Part shown: piece by piece, positions 12,914 through 24,055 of the stretch | Position numbering within the stretch: the stretch's first letter is position 1 | Layout of the letters: each line of letters starts with the position of its first letter | Source: Cynocephalus volans | Lineage: Eukaryota > Chordata > Mammalia > Dermoptera > Cynocephalidae | Assembly: GCF_027409185.1 (NCBI RefSeq) | Contig: NC_084461.1 | Span: 141,095,001-141,159,000, forward strand | Length of the DNA stretch: 64,000 bases | Reading direction: 5' to 3' | Notes under the pieces: generated by a model | Database searches by the model: none | The model's input: only the letters and a program-made list of their open reading frames with translations | Told to the model about the DNA's origin: nothing | Program-made: the position numbers and the translations under genes

Positions 12914-15900
12914 GTCTTCGAGTATTTAGGGGTTTTATTTCAGTAGTAAACAAATAGTGAAAAAAACATCAGGCAAATAAAATTGTAGTAAAATTAACAT
13001 ATTTCAGTAACATTCTTTGCAGTAGATAGGATACTAGGAAGGAAAAAGCTTTCTTCATATTAAATTAAGTTATAGAAGGAGAAAAATAATATTTTAATCA
13101 CTTTTGTCATGATTTATTACCATTTAATCTCATAATTATTATTACCATATAATCTCATATTACCATAAAAATCTCGTATTACCATAAATGAGATTCCTGC
13201 CTTCAACAAAAAGTAATTTTCTTCTAAAAATTAACTTATTTAAGAACTTTCTGAATGTGTCATACATTCATATGATTCAAAAATAAAGTTGAAGTACTTA
13301 ATGAAAAGTCTTCCTTGTACCTGGGCTCTCCAGCCACTCATTCTACCTATAGGCAGTCACTATTATTTCTTGTGTGGTCTTATAGAGACTTACTGCAAAT
13401 TGAAGCCTCAGATTAAGAATTCAGAAATAAGAGCAAGAATTTACAAATTATGATGCTTTTGAAGTTAAGCACTCAAATAACTGAGAAATTATGCACCCAT
13501 AAAATATTTAAATTATCAACTAAAAGAGCCAGGTACATTTTCCCTCACTAAGGTGTTCTAGTTTTGGAAACAGAGCCCATGTAACTCCCAAGCTCTGAGA
13601 GGGCATGCATTAGTCCAGGACATCATGTGACTGCTTAACAGACATCTGAACAGTTACTTTAGATCCTTTTAAAATTAAATCACCACCTTTTTTGACCCCA
13701 AAAACTTTGAAAATTATGGGAAGTCTTATAATGGGTTTAATTCAGTTAGACATAAACAGATCTTTTAAAAGTTTGAACATTGTGGGATATATCATGGTTT
13801 CAAGTGTGTTGGACTTATGATTGGCGCACACAGCCAGACTTCACTGTCTTATAGGGGAAAGGAATACTCTTGGCATTGTCCTGTAGGGTATTTTGCAGCA
13901 TGTCTGATTTTAAGAAAGGATGAATTATTGATAAACTTTGAGTTAATTCTAAACTTTTATTCTAAGGTAAAGCCTCTTGGTGTTATATGGGGAAAGTTTT
14001 CAGAGTTTTACAGCAAAAAAAACACCATTATGTTTGATGACATAGGAAGAAATTTTCTAATGAACCCACAGAATGGATTAAAGGTAAGACACAATTTTAC
14101 GTGCTGTATGCTCATGTAATCTGGACTATGTGGTACAGCTTTAAGCACTGTTGAATTTCATAAATTTTTGGAAGTACTGAATTCTTATGGTCACAGGTAA
14201 GAAAAGTTCAAGTATTTAGAAAAATTCATATAAAATTGAACATTCTGTCTTCTGCATTGGTAGCTCTTTAGATAGCCAACTCATCCAAGTGTTGTCTGTT
14301 TAATTAGTTCTGTGGGAACAACATGGGCTTACTGACATTGACATCAAAAGTTAAATTGTCAGGCGTTTTATTAGGTATACAAATCTTGGAATTTCTGATG
14401 TTCTGGTTAGCTGGAGAGCTGGCAGTAAGGGTACTTTTTTTCCCCTCTCCTTTTTGAGCTGAAACTAAAGAGATTTTTGAAAATTCGTACAGGGCAAGTG
14501 CAGATCTTAGAATTTTAAAATGCCTGAGATAGAAGGATCCACAGTCATCTTGTCTATCTTCTTAACTTTAGAAACAACCTAAGGATGAGAAAGTTTATGA
14601 CTTGCCCAAGATCATATACAAGGCTACTTCAGAAAGTTTGTGAAGAAACAGAATTAAAAGATAATACAAATGAAAAATGAACTTTTTGGAGACTCTCTTG
14701 TATATAACTGGTTAATGACAGAATTTGGGTTAGAATCTAATTGACTTAGATCCTAGGTCAGTGATGATCTTAGCATGCAGTTGCATACAATCTTGTGTAG
14801 ATGTGATAGTGAAATTTAATCCTGGAAGCAGAATAAAATTGGTAAGAGAGAAATTTGAAACTTAAAAATTTCTGGCACCCATGGTTGCTTATATGTTGGC
14901 ACAATATGAAGGTGGAAAAGATTGCTCTCTATTATGGTACTAATGCAAATGTAGTTTCCATTTGAAGTGGAAATCCTGACACTAAGATAATTTTATTCTC
15001 AGTCCTGGACTTTCTGCCAGCTGGATTCTTGGTAGTTTTAAAAGACAAGAGAGAAAAACCTAAAGTACATTTTTGAAGCATTCCTTGTACACTGTTGATA
15101 TGGCCTTTACTGTACAATAAAGATAGTTTTAGGGACAGAATGCTAATCTAGGTAGTGAATTGCCACAAATATAAAAGCTGTTGACTTGGGAGAAAAGTGG
15201 TATGTTACCCTTAAAATGCTTTCTGTTTGAGGGTTTGGGAGAAGTGCTTTTCCTGTATGTAGTTCATAAAGTTTAAGGTACAAAATATATTTCTGAATCT
15301 TGAGAAGAGATTTGATTGATGTAAACCCAATTTTCTATGAAACTAATGGGTATTACGTGTCCTTGTAAGGAAGTGAGGTCATAATGTTCAAGGAATGATT
15401 TTTGAGGAAACCTTTAGCTTTTTAAAAAACTCAATCATTAGTTTCATGTGTGTTTAGAAGAAACCTTAATTTCCCAACCAGCATTTGTGCCCTGCTCATG
15501 TCTTGATAGAGAGAGAAATGCTATTATTAATTTTTAGTTCTTCATATTACTTTACAGCAGAGTTTTTAAAAAACTGGGGGTACTCAGTAGACTCAATAAA
15601 GGAATTCCTAAAAGTACGTATGTCCCCACCCCAAAAATTCTAATTCAGGAAGTATTTTAAATCATTCCAAGGTCATTTAAAGGTGATCTCTTGTATGTCT
15701 CCATTTGAAAATCTCTTTTAAGATGATTATTAATGATCTGTTCACATTGGCTTAGAAGCACTTCTGAAATTGAGAAATCTTCTTAAATACTGTGTTTTGT
15801 TATCACAGCTTCATAATGCACTTGGTAAAAATCTCAAAAAAGATTTCATGCAGATCTTAAAAATAAGATTGCTCATTTTAAAAATAGTTAACTTCTAATA

Positions 15901-18900
15901 ACATAAGCTTCCAGTCTTTTTTTTTTTTTTTTTTTCTTTTTAAATACACACCTCAGACAAAGTGTGAGCTGGCCCCAAGAAGTGAGTAACAGCCAAGTTT
16001 GCCAGTCTTAAGGTTTGAAATATATGGAAGGCATTGTGAATATCAATATAGTATTAAACTAAAAGCATATGAATGTTGGTCATGCATAAAATAAAGGAGC
16101 TGATGTTGTGAAAATTTCATTTTCATTGTCTATACAAAGAAACAGATATGAGAGAATTCAGCTAATCCAGACAATCTTAAGTTTCTAAAAATGTTTTCTT
16201 TGATATAAGAAAATGAGCTAGTGCTCACATATGTTGCTTGCCCTGCTAGTGAGCACTTAAATCAATTTTGAAAAATGGTACCGTGAACAATTAATTATAC
16301 TGGAACAAATGAAGTCAATTAGGTGAATATTATATTTTTTGCCCTTAATTAGTTTATTTTAACTTTAAGAACCAGAATCATTGGAATATTTTAGTTTCGT
16401 TGTTTAATAGTGCTTAAGACCAAATACTTTTGGAGAATAAAAACAACTTAGTAGGACCTTGGATTGAAAATCTTATTTGTCAACCACTCATCGTGTACTT
16501 TCTTTTTCAGTTCTAAATCTCTTCCTGCTGTTTAAGCTGGAATCGCTTTGGTACATTGTATATTAATAGTTTAAAAGTTAACATGTTACCTTTAAAATCT
16601 CTAGGACTTGAATGAAGAAATACTTTAAAACATTACCATTTTGCCCAGTATTATGCAGAAATTTATTTTACTACATAATCATATCATGCCTCTGTTTACT
16701 GCCAGCCCCAGGGCTTAAGCAAGACCCTGTAGAGCATCTTCTTGATCCCCCACATTCACTACTGCTGCTGTGAAACATCACTGCTCGCACTACCTGTCTG
16801 GAAGTGGGATCTCCTGCAAGTGCTGGCTTCTGAGCAGACTCACTCTGGTAGCTCTTATTGGTACCCTTAAAGCAACATGGGAGCCCAGCTAACAGTTTTG
16901 GATGTCTCTGGCACCAAGTTGTTCTGATGAGAGTAGAACATCTGGGAAGATTTTCTTCTCTCCATTTGAGGCTGGTGGTGTGTTTTTCCAATGACAGAAG
17001 AAAAACACAGTTGGTCCTTTGTTTTCTTAGGTTCAGCATCCGTGGATTTAACCAACTATGGATCGAAAATATTCAAAGATAAAAACAATAAAAATAACGA
17101 TACAACAATAAAAAAAATTACAAATAAGAAATACAGTGTAATAATTATTTACCTACCATTTACATTGTAGTAGGTATTATAAGTAATCTGGAGATGACTT
17201 AAAGAATATGGGAGGATATGAGTAGCTTATTTGCAAATACTATACCACTTTATGCAAGGGACTTGAGCATCTGTGAATTTTGGTATCTGGGGGGGTGGGG
17301 GCTCCTGGAACCAATCCCCCATGGATACTGAGGGATAATTATATATAAAAAAATATATTTAAAGTCTTCTGTACTCTTTATAGATACGGTAGCGGACTTC
17401 TTTTGGCTCATTGCTCTTGTTTCTCAGTGAGTGACAATGATTAAGTATCATCCATTTTTCATTGTTACTCTGTAAAATTAATAACTAATGGCCAACTTAA
17501 ATTTTCTCCAAATCCAAATAAGGGTATATTAATATGTTGCTAAGTATGATTTATTCAGTCCTTACACATGTGCTTTAGGAGTATGTGTGATTATTTTTTT
17601 AAAAAAAAGACTTCGTGACAGAAAAATTGGAATATAAACTGAACTACATAGAATTGTATAATCAGCCCCCAGGTATGTATCATTCAGTTCACACAACTTA
17701 TTAATTCATGGATGATTATGTTCTATACCCTACCTACTTCCCCCTTTTTGATATTTTGAAGCAAATCCAAGACATATCATTTTATCTAAAAGTAATTTAA
17801 AAATTTTGAAAGGCTATCTTGAATTATATAAAACTATTTGAGCTGATGTCTTTTAAAAAAAAAAAGCAAAACACTTTTGGAGCTATAACATAAAGAAAAA
17901 TGCATAACATTTATAGTTTAACAAATTGCTGTAAAGTTAACTCATGTAACTACCACCCCAATCAAGATATAATATTCTTTGCTAATTGCAATCCCCCCTC
18001 ACTGTCTACTATTTTGACTTTTGTAGTTTGAAGTGATGCTTTTTAAATGAATGCTTTTCATCATAAAATATATCAACCTTAAAAATTTGGAAAATATGAC
18101 TTTATGGGAAACTCTTAATTAAAAAATGATTTTTACAGGGACTTTAATGATAAAGAAAACTGCTTATGATAAAAAGTGGGAGAGAACAGGTTATATAAAT
18201 GTATAGCAATGTCTCAGCTCTATAAAAATTTCATAGAAAAATATGGAAATGAAAATTATTAGCGTTAAAATTTATCTCACTCCCCTGTTAGATCCAGCTT
18301 GTGAATTCACTTTTTGTGAGTGAAATAAAGTGAATGAAATTAATTAGTAAGAAGGAAATACAATGATAGGAGGAGGAAAAGTCTAAGTAGTTTTGCAGAG
18401 TGGAGTAGCCACGTAGGGGTTCAAGTGCTGAAAGAAAGCTGGTGATTTGCCAGGCTAAAACTGAAAAGATAATGTTAGGTAAAACAGGAAGAGCTTTTAA
18501 TTTGTATTGTAAACATTTTACATGACTTTCTATTTGTTAAACTTAGCACAGTATAAAAGTAATTTTTAGTATTGATGTCCTTGGAGATATTTTAGCCTCA
18601 TTAACTCTAATTCAAATGATGGAATAGTGTAGATTTGTGTTAATTTTTCTTATTTGTGAAGTATTGAGTAATATTTTTTTCCTCATAGATAAGGCCTTTT
18701 ATGAAAGCACATCTAAACCGGGATAAAGACAAAGAACTTTTAAAATTAACTCAGTACCTCAAGGAAATAGCAAAATTAGATGACTTTTTGGATCTAAATC
18801 ACAAATATTGGGAAAGGTAAGTGCTAATTGCTATTCATTTCCTCTTTACAGCAATGAATAAAAAATTTTTCTGGTGACCCCAGTATATACATGACTTTTA

Positions 18901-20520
18901 AATTTTATTTAAAATGGGTGAATTCTAAAAATATTTTCTAGTGTAGTGACCTATTCCTTGAAGGTATTTTTCCCTTTTGTTTTAACCTGCAACTTGTTCG
19001 TAAGCCCACAACTTATAAGCTCTTTAATACTTCTAGTAGAGAGGACTTGAGAGACTGGTACATGTTCATGATGCTACCTGTAAATTATTTTGTGACATTA
19101 GGTAGGCCACTCCTTTATGAATCACATGGTAATGTAATCCCTATTCTCATACTGTATGTAAAATAATGTCAGGGTAAAATAAAATACATTTAAAAATTCT
19201 CCTAAATAGTGTTGAAAATTAACAAGTAACTTCTGTGCATAGCAGAAATATTAGAAAACTTTATTCCACTGAAAAAACAGTCATGATTTTCCTTACCAAG
19301 ATAACCACTGTTACCATCTTGGTATATAGTCTTCCAGTCTTTTTTCTAAGCACAGATGTATGTACAAATCTTGGTATAGATTGCATATAAACATGAAGAT
19401 TCTGAGGCAGGGAAAAACCTCTAGAGATGTGAAAGGGATTACTCTTTATTACAAGTGATTGATTTGGAATTTGATCTTTAAAGATATGATTATAGTACTA
19501 CAGCACCAAAAGAAACCATTTGCATAATAACAACACTTTGGCTTCTCAAATTCCACTTTTGGCTTTCCAGATCACTTTGACACATAGCTTCTTATTAGAG
19601 TCTCATAATCCTATTAGGATAAACCAGACATTATTATCTCCATTTTCAAATTGCAGATGATGTAATGGAGTCATGGAGATAACAAATGCATAGTTCAATG
19701 ACACAAAGCGAGCAAGTTCCACCATAACAACTTGTCCAAGTTTCCTGATTTTAAGAAATCTTTCTCTCCCCCCACACCACAAATTACAGTAGTTTGTAAA
19801 TGTGAGAAACAGAGATGTAAAAATTTTAATTTAGTGGTAGATTTCTATTATATAATATGAAGAAAAATTGGTTTGCTTAGTAAATTAACAATTTTGCATG
19901 TTTTACACTCTTGATCAGAGTCCTTTAGGATCTTTGGCCCACTATCTTTTTTTTTCAGTAGGAGAGAGAGCTTTTTGTTGATAACAGTTTGCATACTGAA
20001 GAAATGCAGCCTCTAGAGGAAACTGAAAGTACATTTCCTGGCCCACTGTCTTTATGCAAGAAAAATAAGATCTGTAAATGGAATTTGAGTTATATTTAGA
20101 AATTACACTAGTTAATATACTGACTTTCACATTTGGAAGTAAGGCAGTGTGCAGAGATAAGTTAATGATTGTGAACTCTGGAGCTTTGTTTTGAATCCGG
20201 GCTCTGCCACTTCCTAGCTGTATTAATGTGGCAAAATTGCTTAACCTCTTTGTGCCTGTAAAATAGGGATAATTTCTAATAGAAACTCTCAGGGAGCTGT
20301 TGTAAGGACTAAATGAATTAATATGTGTATGTAGAACAGTGCTTGGCACATCAACAATCAACAGATACTAGCAATTATTAACAATACTTATCTTGAAAAG
20401 TTTTCTCGTTAAAATAAACTCCTTTGGGAGGAGAGTTAGATAATTTTTATGAATTTAGCATGATACAACTTTGACATCTTTATTTCTTGCAGGTATCTTT
20501 CAAAGAAGCAAGGACAGTAG
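5129..20520 (+). CDS. UBLCP1: UBLCP1: ubiquitin-like domain CTD phosphatase 1
   Basis: A nuclear Mg-dependent phosphatase that binds the 19S proteasome through an N-terminal ubiquitin-like domain and restrains nuclear proteasome activity (established for the family). Coding exons: 5129-5282, 6068-6159, 6562-6647, 6730-6845, 8050-8148, 10787-10824, 11349-11447, 13967-14083, 18689-18816, 20493-20520. They join without frame conflict to 957 nt, i.e. 318 codons plus TAG, equal to the human length as I recall it. All junctions are GT-AG. Residues ~3-80 are the ubiquitin-like fold; the catalytic FCP/SCP motif DVDYT gives Asp143 and Asp145; the later acidic motif FDDIGRN lies in the exon from 13967. 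The protein looks near-identical to human. The start is the first ATG of the spliced message, 45 bases into exon 2. No break or frameshift is seen. It converges with IL12B about 30 kb away. Confidence 0.97.
6068..6159 (+). CDS. UBLCP1: UBLCP1 exon 3 (residues 52-82)
   Basis: Acceptor 'attgtag', donor 'gtaaat'. Completes the ubiquitin-like domain, including [12 protein letters not shown]. Ends in phase 0. Confidence 0.95.
6562..6647 (+). CDS. UBLCP1: UBLCP1 exon 4 (residues 83-111)
   Basis: Acceptor 'ttaatag', donor 'gtaagt'. Encodes an acidic linker ([19 protein letters not shown]) between the ubiquitin-like and phosphatase domains. Ends two bases into Arg111. Confidence 0.95.
6730..6845 (+). 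CDS. UBLCP1: UBLCP1 exon 5 (residues 111-150, catalytic motif)
   Basis: Acceptor 'ccattag', donor 'gtaagt'. It ends with [11 protein letters not shown], the DxDxT phosphatase signature. Asp143 is the expected phospho-acceptor and Asp145 the general acid/base. Confidence 0.96.
7167..7248. mobile_element. 82 bp TA-flanked inverted-repeat element (copy A)
   Basis: Bounded by TA on both sides. The left end 'gtacttcaaaaagtttatgg' is the inverted complement of the right end 'ccatgaactttttgaagtac', leaving a short AT-rich centre. This is a MITE structure with mariner-like TA duplication. Three further copies occur in this window. Confidence 0.75.
7383..7480 (-). mobile_element. L1 3' end fragment
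   Basis: 'aacatagttgattgtactta' followed by 'tgaggtacagagttt' is the antisense of an L1 3' UTR. The same string recurs at 45.7 kb. Confidence 0.6.
8050..8148 (+). CDS. UBLCP1: UBLCP1 exon 6 (residues 150-183)
   Basis: Acceptor 'cttttag', donor 'gtaagc'. Encodes [20 protein letters not shown] and onward within the phosphatase fold. Confidence 0.95.
9142..9246 (-). repeat. CYN-type tRNA SINE, with TSD
   Basis: Reverse-orientation tRNA-like monomer ending 'ctgagctaaccggccagcc'. It is flanked by 'agatgactttt' (9131) and 'agatgacattt' (9249), an imperfect target-site duplication. Confidence 0.75.
9380..9600 (+). repeat. MIR SINE
   Basis: MIR order is visible: 'ttaattctggctctgtcct', 'gacaggtcacttaat', 'gagccttagtttttt', 'gttgtaagaat'. 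Confidence 0.55.
9846..9915 (+). repeat. 5'-truncated CYN SINE
   Basis: 'aacaccaaggtcaagagtta' then 'ccctatactggccagctgcc' and a TAAAA-rich tail: the 3' half of the monomer only. Confidence 0.65.
10476..10603 (+). repeat. CYN-type tRNA SINE monomer
   Basis: 'gggctggccggttagctcag' contains a recognisable A box, and 'ggtcaagagttcggttccc' a B box of the tRNA-derived promoter. It ends in an A/T-rich (TAAA/TAA)n tail. Confidence 0.8.
10787..10824 (+). CDS. UBLCP1: UBLCP1 exon 7 (residues 183-195, micro-exon)
   Basis: Only 38 nt. Acceptor 'gttttag', donor 'gtaagt'. Encodes [13 protein letters not shown]. Too short to be found by ORF length; placed by frame continuity with its neighbours. Confidence 0.94.
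11349..11447 (+). CDS. UBLCP1: UBLCP1 exon 8 (residues 196-228)
   Basis: Acceptor 'tttgtag', donor 'gtaaga'. 99 nt in phase 0, encoding [20 protein letters not shown] and onward. Confidence 0.95.
11448..13966 (+). other. UBLCP1 intron 8
   Basis: AT-rich and largely unannotatable by eye. It contains a (TA)n tract at 12887-12913 and a short direct duplication of 'gtattttagagagcagt' around 12435-12471. Nothing else is supported. Confidence 0.5.
12887..12913. repeat. (TA)n microsatellite
   Basis: Uninterrupted TA repeat of about 13 units. Confidence 0.95.
13967..14083 (+). CDS. UBLCP1: UBLCP1 exon 9 (residues 229-267)
   Basis: Acceptor 'ttctaag', donor 'gtaaga'. Encodes [15 protein letters not shown], then [13 protein letters not shown]. 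The paired Asp residues form the distal phosphatase motif. Confidence 0.95.
14619..14700. mobile_element. 82 bp TA-flanked inverted-repeat element (copy B)
   Basis: Same length and ends as copy A ('ctacttcagaaagtttgtg' on the left, 'tgaactttttggagactctc' on the right), with TA at 14617-14618 and 14701-14702. The sequence either side (14545-14760) reads as a reverse MIR, so it landed in an older repeat. Confidence 0.7.
15919..16001 (-). mobile_element. Small poly(A)-tailed retro-insertion of unknown source
   Basis: A T-run of about 20, then ~60 bp of non-CYN sequence, flanked by the 8-bp direct repeat CCAGTCTT (15911-15918 and 16002-16009). On the minus strand it reads as unique sequence followed by a poly(A) tail, as expected for L1-mediated retroposition of an RNA 3' end. 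The parent RNA was not recognised. Confidence 0.55.
16650..17012. other. Unidentified block in UBLCP1 intron 9
   Basis: Less AT-rich than its surroundings. The minus strand has a 122-codon open frame (16671-17039) whose product I do not recognise and which runs into the neighbouring transposon. An old processed-transcript remnant is possible (there is AATAAA-like sequence at its left edge on the minus strand), but no family could be assigned. Confidence 0.3.
17013..17345. mobile_element. Tigger-type non-autonomous DNA transposon
   Basis: The left end 'ggttcagcatccgtggattt' with 'aaccaactatggatcgaaaa', and the right end 'cccccatggatactgaggga', match the familiar 'cagttggtccctcagtatcc' family of short mammalian DNA elements. 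The inverted termini are diverged. The subfamily was not assigned. Confidence 0.55.
17600..18030. mobile_element. L1M-like fragments
   Basis: AT-rich stretches such as 'gtaactaccaccccaatcaa' recall old L1 3' regions. Boundaries and family are uncertain. Confidence 0.35.
18689..18816 (+). CDS. UBLCP1: UBLCP1 exon 10 (residues 268-310)
   Basis: Acceptor 'cctcatag', donor 'gtaagt'. Encodes the helical C-terminal part [19 protein letters not shown] and onward to YWER. Confidence 0.95.
20160..20385 (+). repeat. MIR SINE
   Basis: Clear MIR order: 'tgaatccgggctctgccact', 'tcctagctgtattaatgtgg', 'taacctctttgtgcctgt', 'gtaaggactaaatgaatt', 'cagtgcttggcacatc'. It lies just upstream of the last UBLCP1 exon. 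Confidence 0.8.
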
Positions 20521-21600
20521 TTACAGGTTATACTGGCAGTTATTGGAGATACTTGAGATCCATGAACTTCGTGCTTTTATGCTAGAAATTGTTATTATAG
20601 TGCTGGACACTGAAGCAAATACCAGACTGCTTACACTTGGTCTTCCAGTTTTTTGTAAATTTAATTTTATATTTTTTGAAGATTATAGCAATATGCTAAA
20701 AAAATTCTTTTTTCCCCTATATGAATATACTGTTACTCTTGAAAAATATTTTCTCCAGCATTGATTACTAAGTTTTCTTTCCACAAAAAAAAAAGTGGAG
20801 AAAAATGTATACTCAACAGTGTCATTTTGTGATTTTGAAGACAAGATGTCTTGTGTTTTTGTCTCATTATGTTACGTCTGACTAAATCTAAGACCAAACC
20901 TGTCTTGAAACTAGTGCTTTTCCCTTTAAAACCAAAAAAAAAAAAAAAACCTCAACCAAAAAACAAGTTTTTGAATAAAGAACCTAGTTTGTTATGCTTA
21001 AAATTACCAAGAATTTTTTTATTCCTTTGTCATAGATATAATTTTTCTTCTGTACTTCACTATTTACGTCTCTAAATTCTGAGCTGTCTCAGTTTGGTCT
21101 AGATGTGTGTCAGTGTTCTTTAAGTAAAACTGGAAAATGTCAGTTGTGATATAGCTATGTCCTAGTATGAGAAATAGAAAACATAAAACTGAAGAATAAA
21201 ACTAAGTAACAAGAGTGTGTCTCTTTGGTGGCTAAGAAGCACTTCTGCCTAAAACCATTGTCATAAAAGCAGTTAAGGCAATAAATTTTAAAATGGGACA
21301 TATCACTGATTCAACCCTAAAAAGCATGAACAAAAAGTTTTTGTTCTCTTCTGACTATATCTTGTCTAAGTGCTTAACACTGTGTTTCAGTGAAATTATC
21401 TAGCCATAAGATTAAAAAAATATATTATTTGCAATGCTTACGCCTGCAGATATGTAATGTGACCACTGTTTTGTGTTGACAGTATTGCTTTATACAGTTC
21501 TTGTATATGAAAGGAATCGATCCTTTTAGATAAACATGGTGTATATTGTTCTTATGGGACTATTTCAGTGTTGTAAATAATAAATATCTTTTCTTAAAAC
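20493..21600 (+). CDS. UBLCP1: UBLCP1 exon 11 (residues 310-318, stop, 3' UTR)
   Basis: Acceptor 'tttcttgcag'. Encodes only RYLSKKQGQ, then TAG at 20518-20520. The remaining ~1.08 kb is 3' UTR, AT-rich, with an A-run near 20934-20949. The end is inferred from the AATAAA at 21579-21584. Confidence 0.9.
21579..21584 (+). terminator. UBLCP1: UBLCP1 poly(A) signal
   Basis: Canonical AATAAA followed ~15 bases later by 'cttaaaaca' and then T/G-rich sequence. The resulting 3' UTR of ~1.08 kb is plausible for this gene. AATAAA-like strings near 21193 and 21278 could serve as earlier sites. Confidence 0.65.
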
Positions 21601-23427
21601 ATTGGTTATCTGATCTGTATTACCCCAAATATTTTGTCTCTTTGTTGAATCATAAAATGAACATTATGTTTAGGCAAGGACCTCTTGAAAAAAATTAAAT
21701 GTGTGTGGTAGTAAAGGTGTGCATATCACTATGTATGCATCCAGAATTGGCTTTAGCAGCAAAATTTTTTTTTCATTAAACAATTGATTATACATATTTT
21801 GGGGGTACAGGGTTGACTATCCATACCTGTGTATTGATCAAATCAATATGTATGATGATCAAATCAGTAATTAGCATATTAGTATATTCATCATTACAAA
21901 ACGTAATCATTCTTAGTGTCTGTTAACCAATTTCTCACTGGCCCCTTTCTGCCTCCCCCTTTCCTACCTCTAGTAATCACAGTTCTGTTCTCTCCTGAAA
22001 GTTCAGTGTATTATTGTTTTCTTTCTTCCTTTCTTTTATTTTAGCTCCCACTTATGAATGAGGACGTGTAGTATTTCTCTTCCTGTCTGTCTCATTTCAC
22101 TTAACATAATTTTCTCCAACCTCATCCATTTAGCAGCTAATTCGATATGTTAAATTACTTAATTCTGTAAGCACCATGTTTTCAGAAATATATACTATTT
22201 TCTTTATGACAGGTTATTATAAAAGATATGGTGCAGAAGAGTTTGAGAACTTTTAGGTATTTAAAATGATTCAATTAAAATGTGTTTCTTAATTATGAGG
22301 CTAAATTTAAGTAAGGATAGAATCAAATTTTTTAGAGTATTCATTTCATTGGTATATTTTCCCACCATAAAAGTTTATTATTTCAAAGTAGGTGTGGAAA
22401 GAAAACTGAAAACTTTAAGCAATTAACCTAGGTAAAGAAAGTGCAGACATTTTCAAAATCAGTATAAGCTATTAAAATATAAACATCAACAAGGCCCAGG
22501 AAGCAAAGTAGGATTTTTATGAAACATTTTCTGCCATTAGGTGGTGCCCAAACCAAAGTTTAATAGCTAGTATGCTTAATTAAGTTACTCTGGGAGAACA
22601 TTGTCATTATTGGCTTTTTGAGATCACATGTGCTATGTGTGATTAATACCTTTGTAGAGTATGGGAGTTTTAGTTTGTCTTCCCCATCTCATGGTTTATT
22701 GGACAAATCCGCCTGTACATATCTATGTATGTGGCACAACTGAGCCAGTGGATGGCTTAATTCAGATGTATATTCTGGTGAAGCAGCAAGTTATTTTTAT
22801 CAGACATACGTTCCAAATTTTATGACAATTAGTATCTCTAATGTATATTTAGCCAGTACTAAACATTATTAAATCTTTGACTCAGAGGGCAGTTTGAGAT
22901 CTAGTAGCCCCTCAGGCCCTTGCTATGAAAATCAGCTATTGGACTAATAATACCTATAGCAGCTAGTCTAGTTTAAAAGGCAAAGAATAAACAGGTTATT
23001 AGTAAGCAGCTGAAACATGTTCTTCATTCGTGGGAAATAAAATAGTTGTCGTTTGGGGTAGGGAAAGGATCTGTGCACAGATAGGAACTGGGAAAGAAGG
23101 ATATGCACAAAAAAGGGGGGGGACAATTCAAATTACTTAGGTTATTGTCTTTTAGATGACAGCTGCTAAGAATTGTAATAAAACCTGAATAGCGAATAAA
23201 CCTGGTGAGTTTTTTTCATCCCAAGTAATCAACAGAACTCTCTCAATGGACAAATTGTTAGTTTCCACTGAAGTATTTTGCATCAAAACTCATTAATCTA
23301 TTTGCTGGAACAGCAGCCCAAGGGATATCACTAAAAATTTAATGCTTGGATGATTATGTGAAGATCTAGTTTTTGGAATTGCTTTGGGGAGGCTTTGTGG
23401 GTCTTAGTGGGAGTTACGAGTCTTTAA
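21601..23427. other. Intergenic, mostly old L1 sequence
   Basis: Contains an antisense L1 3' UTR at 21765-22145. The rest (22146-23427) is AT-rich with no recognisable gene. Confidence 0.5.
21765..22145 (-). mobile_element. L1 3' UTR fragment
   Basis: Antisense of the L1 3' region: 'tttgggggtacagggttgac', 'gatcaaatcagtaattagca', then 'tagctcccacttatgaatga'. Confidence 0.7.
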
Positions 23428-24055
23428 TTCATTTATTTTATTTTTAATTGGCAAATAATTATATATATTTGTGGAGTACCATGGTGTTTTGATAGATGAA
23501 TCCATTGTGGAATGATCAAATCAGGCTAATTAGCATATCCATACCTCAAATATTTATCATTTCTTTGTGTTGAGAACATTTAAAATCCTCTTATCGTTTT
23601 GAAATTTATATTATTCCTATTGTCAACATTCTGTACAATAGATCACCAGAATTTATGCCTCCTATTCAACTGAAACTTTGTTTCCTTTGATCAGTATCTC
23701 CCCTTTCCCCATCCACCTCTCCCACCCCCCACTAGCTTCTTGCAACCATTTTACTCTCCAATTCTGTTGAGTTCAACTTTTTTAGATTCCATATATGAGT
23801 GAGATCATGCAGTACTTGTCTGTCTCTGCCAGGTTTATTTCACTTAGCATAATGTCCTCTAGTTTCACCTATGTTGTTGCGAATAAGAGAATTTCCTGGG
23901 TTTTTATTTTTTTCCCCCAGGCTGAATAATATTCCATTGTGTATATATACCACATTATTTGGTTATTTCCATATCTTGGCTATTGTGAATAACGCTGTAA
24001 TGAATATAGGAGTGCAGACATCTCTGGAGTTCTGAGTATTTACATCTTAAAGAGA
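23428..24055 (-). mobile_element. L1 (L1MA-like), 5'-truncated, antisense
   Basis: Antisense order: 'ggtgttttgatagatgaatc', 'gatcaaatcaggctaattag', 'ttatcatttctttgtgttga', then ORF2-end sequence 'cattgtgtatatatacca' and 'ttggctattgtgaataacg'. Diverged, so it is an older insertion than the one at 24.65 kb. Confidence 0.8.

Larger units (their letters stand above)
14084..18688 (+). other. UBLCP1 intron 9
   Basis: The largest intron (4.6 kb). It carries the inverted-repeat element copy B inside an older MIR-like repeat, a small poly(A)-tailed insertion (15919-16001), an unexplained 360 bp block (16650-17012), a DNA transposon (17013-17345) and L1M-like fragments around 17600-18030. Confidence 0.6.
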
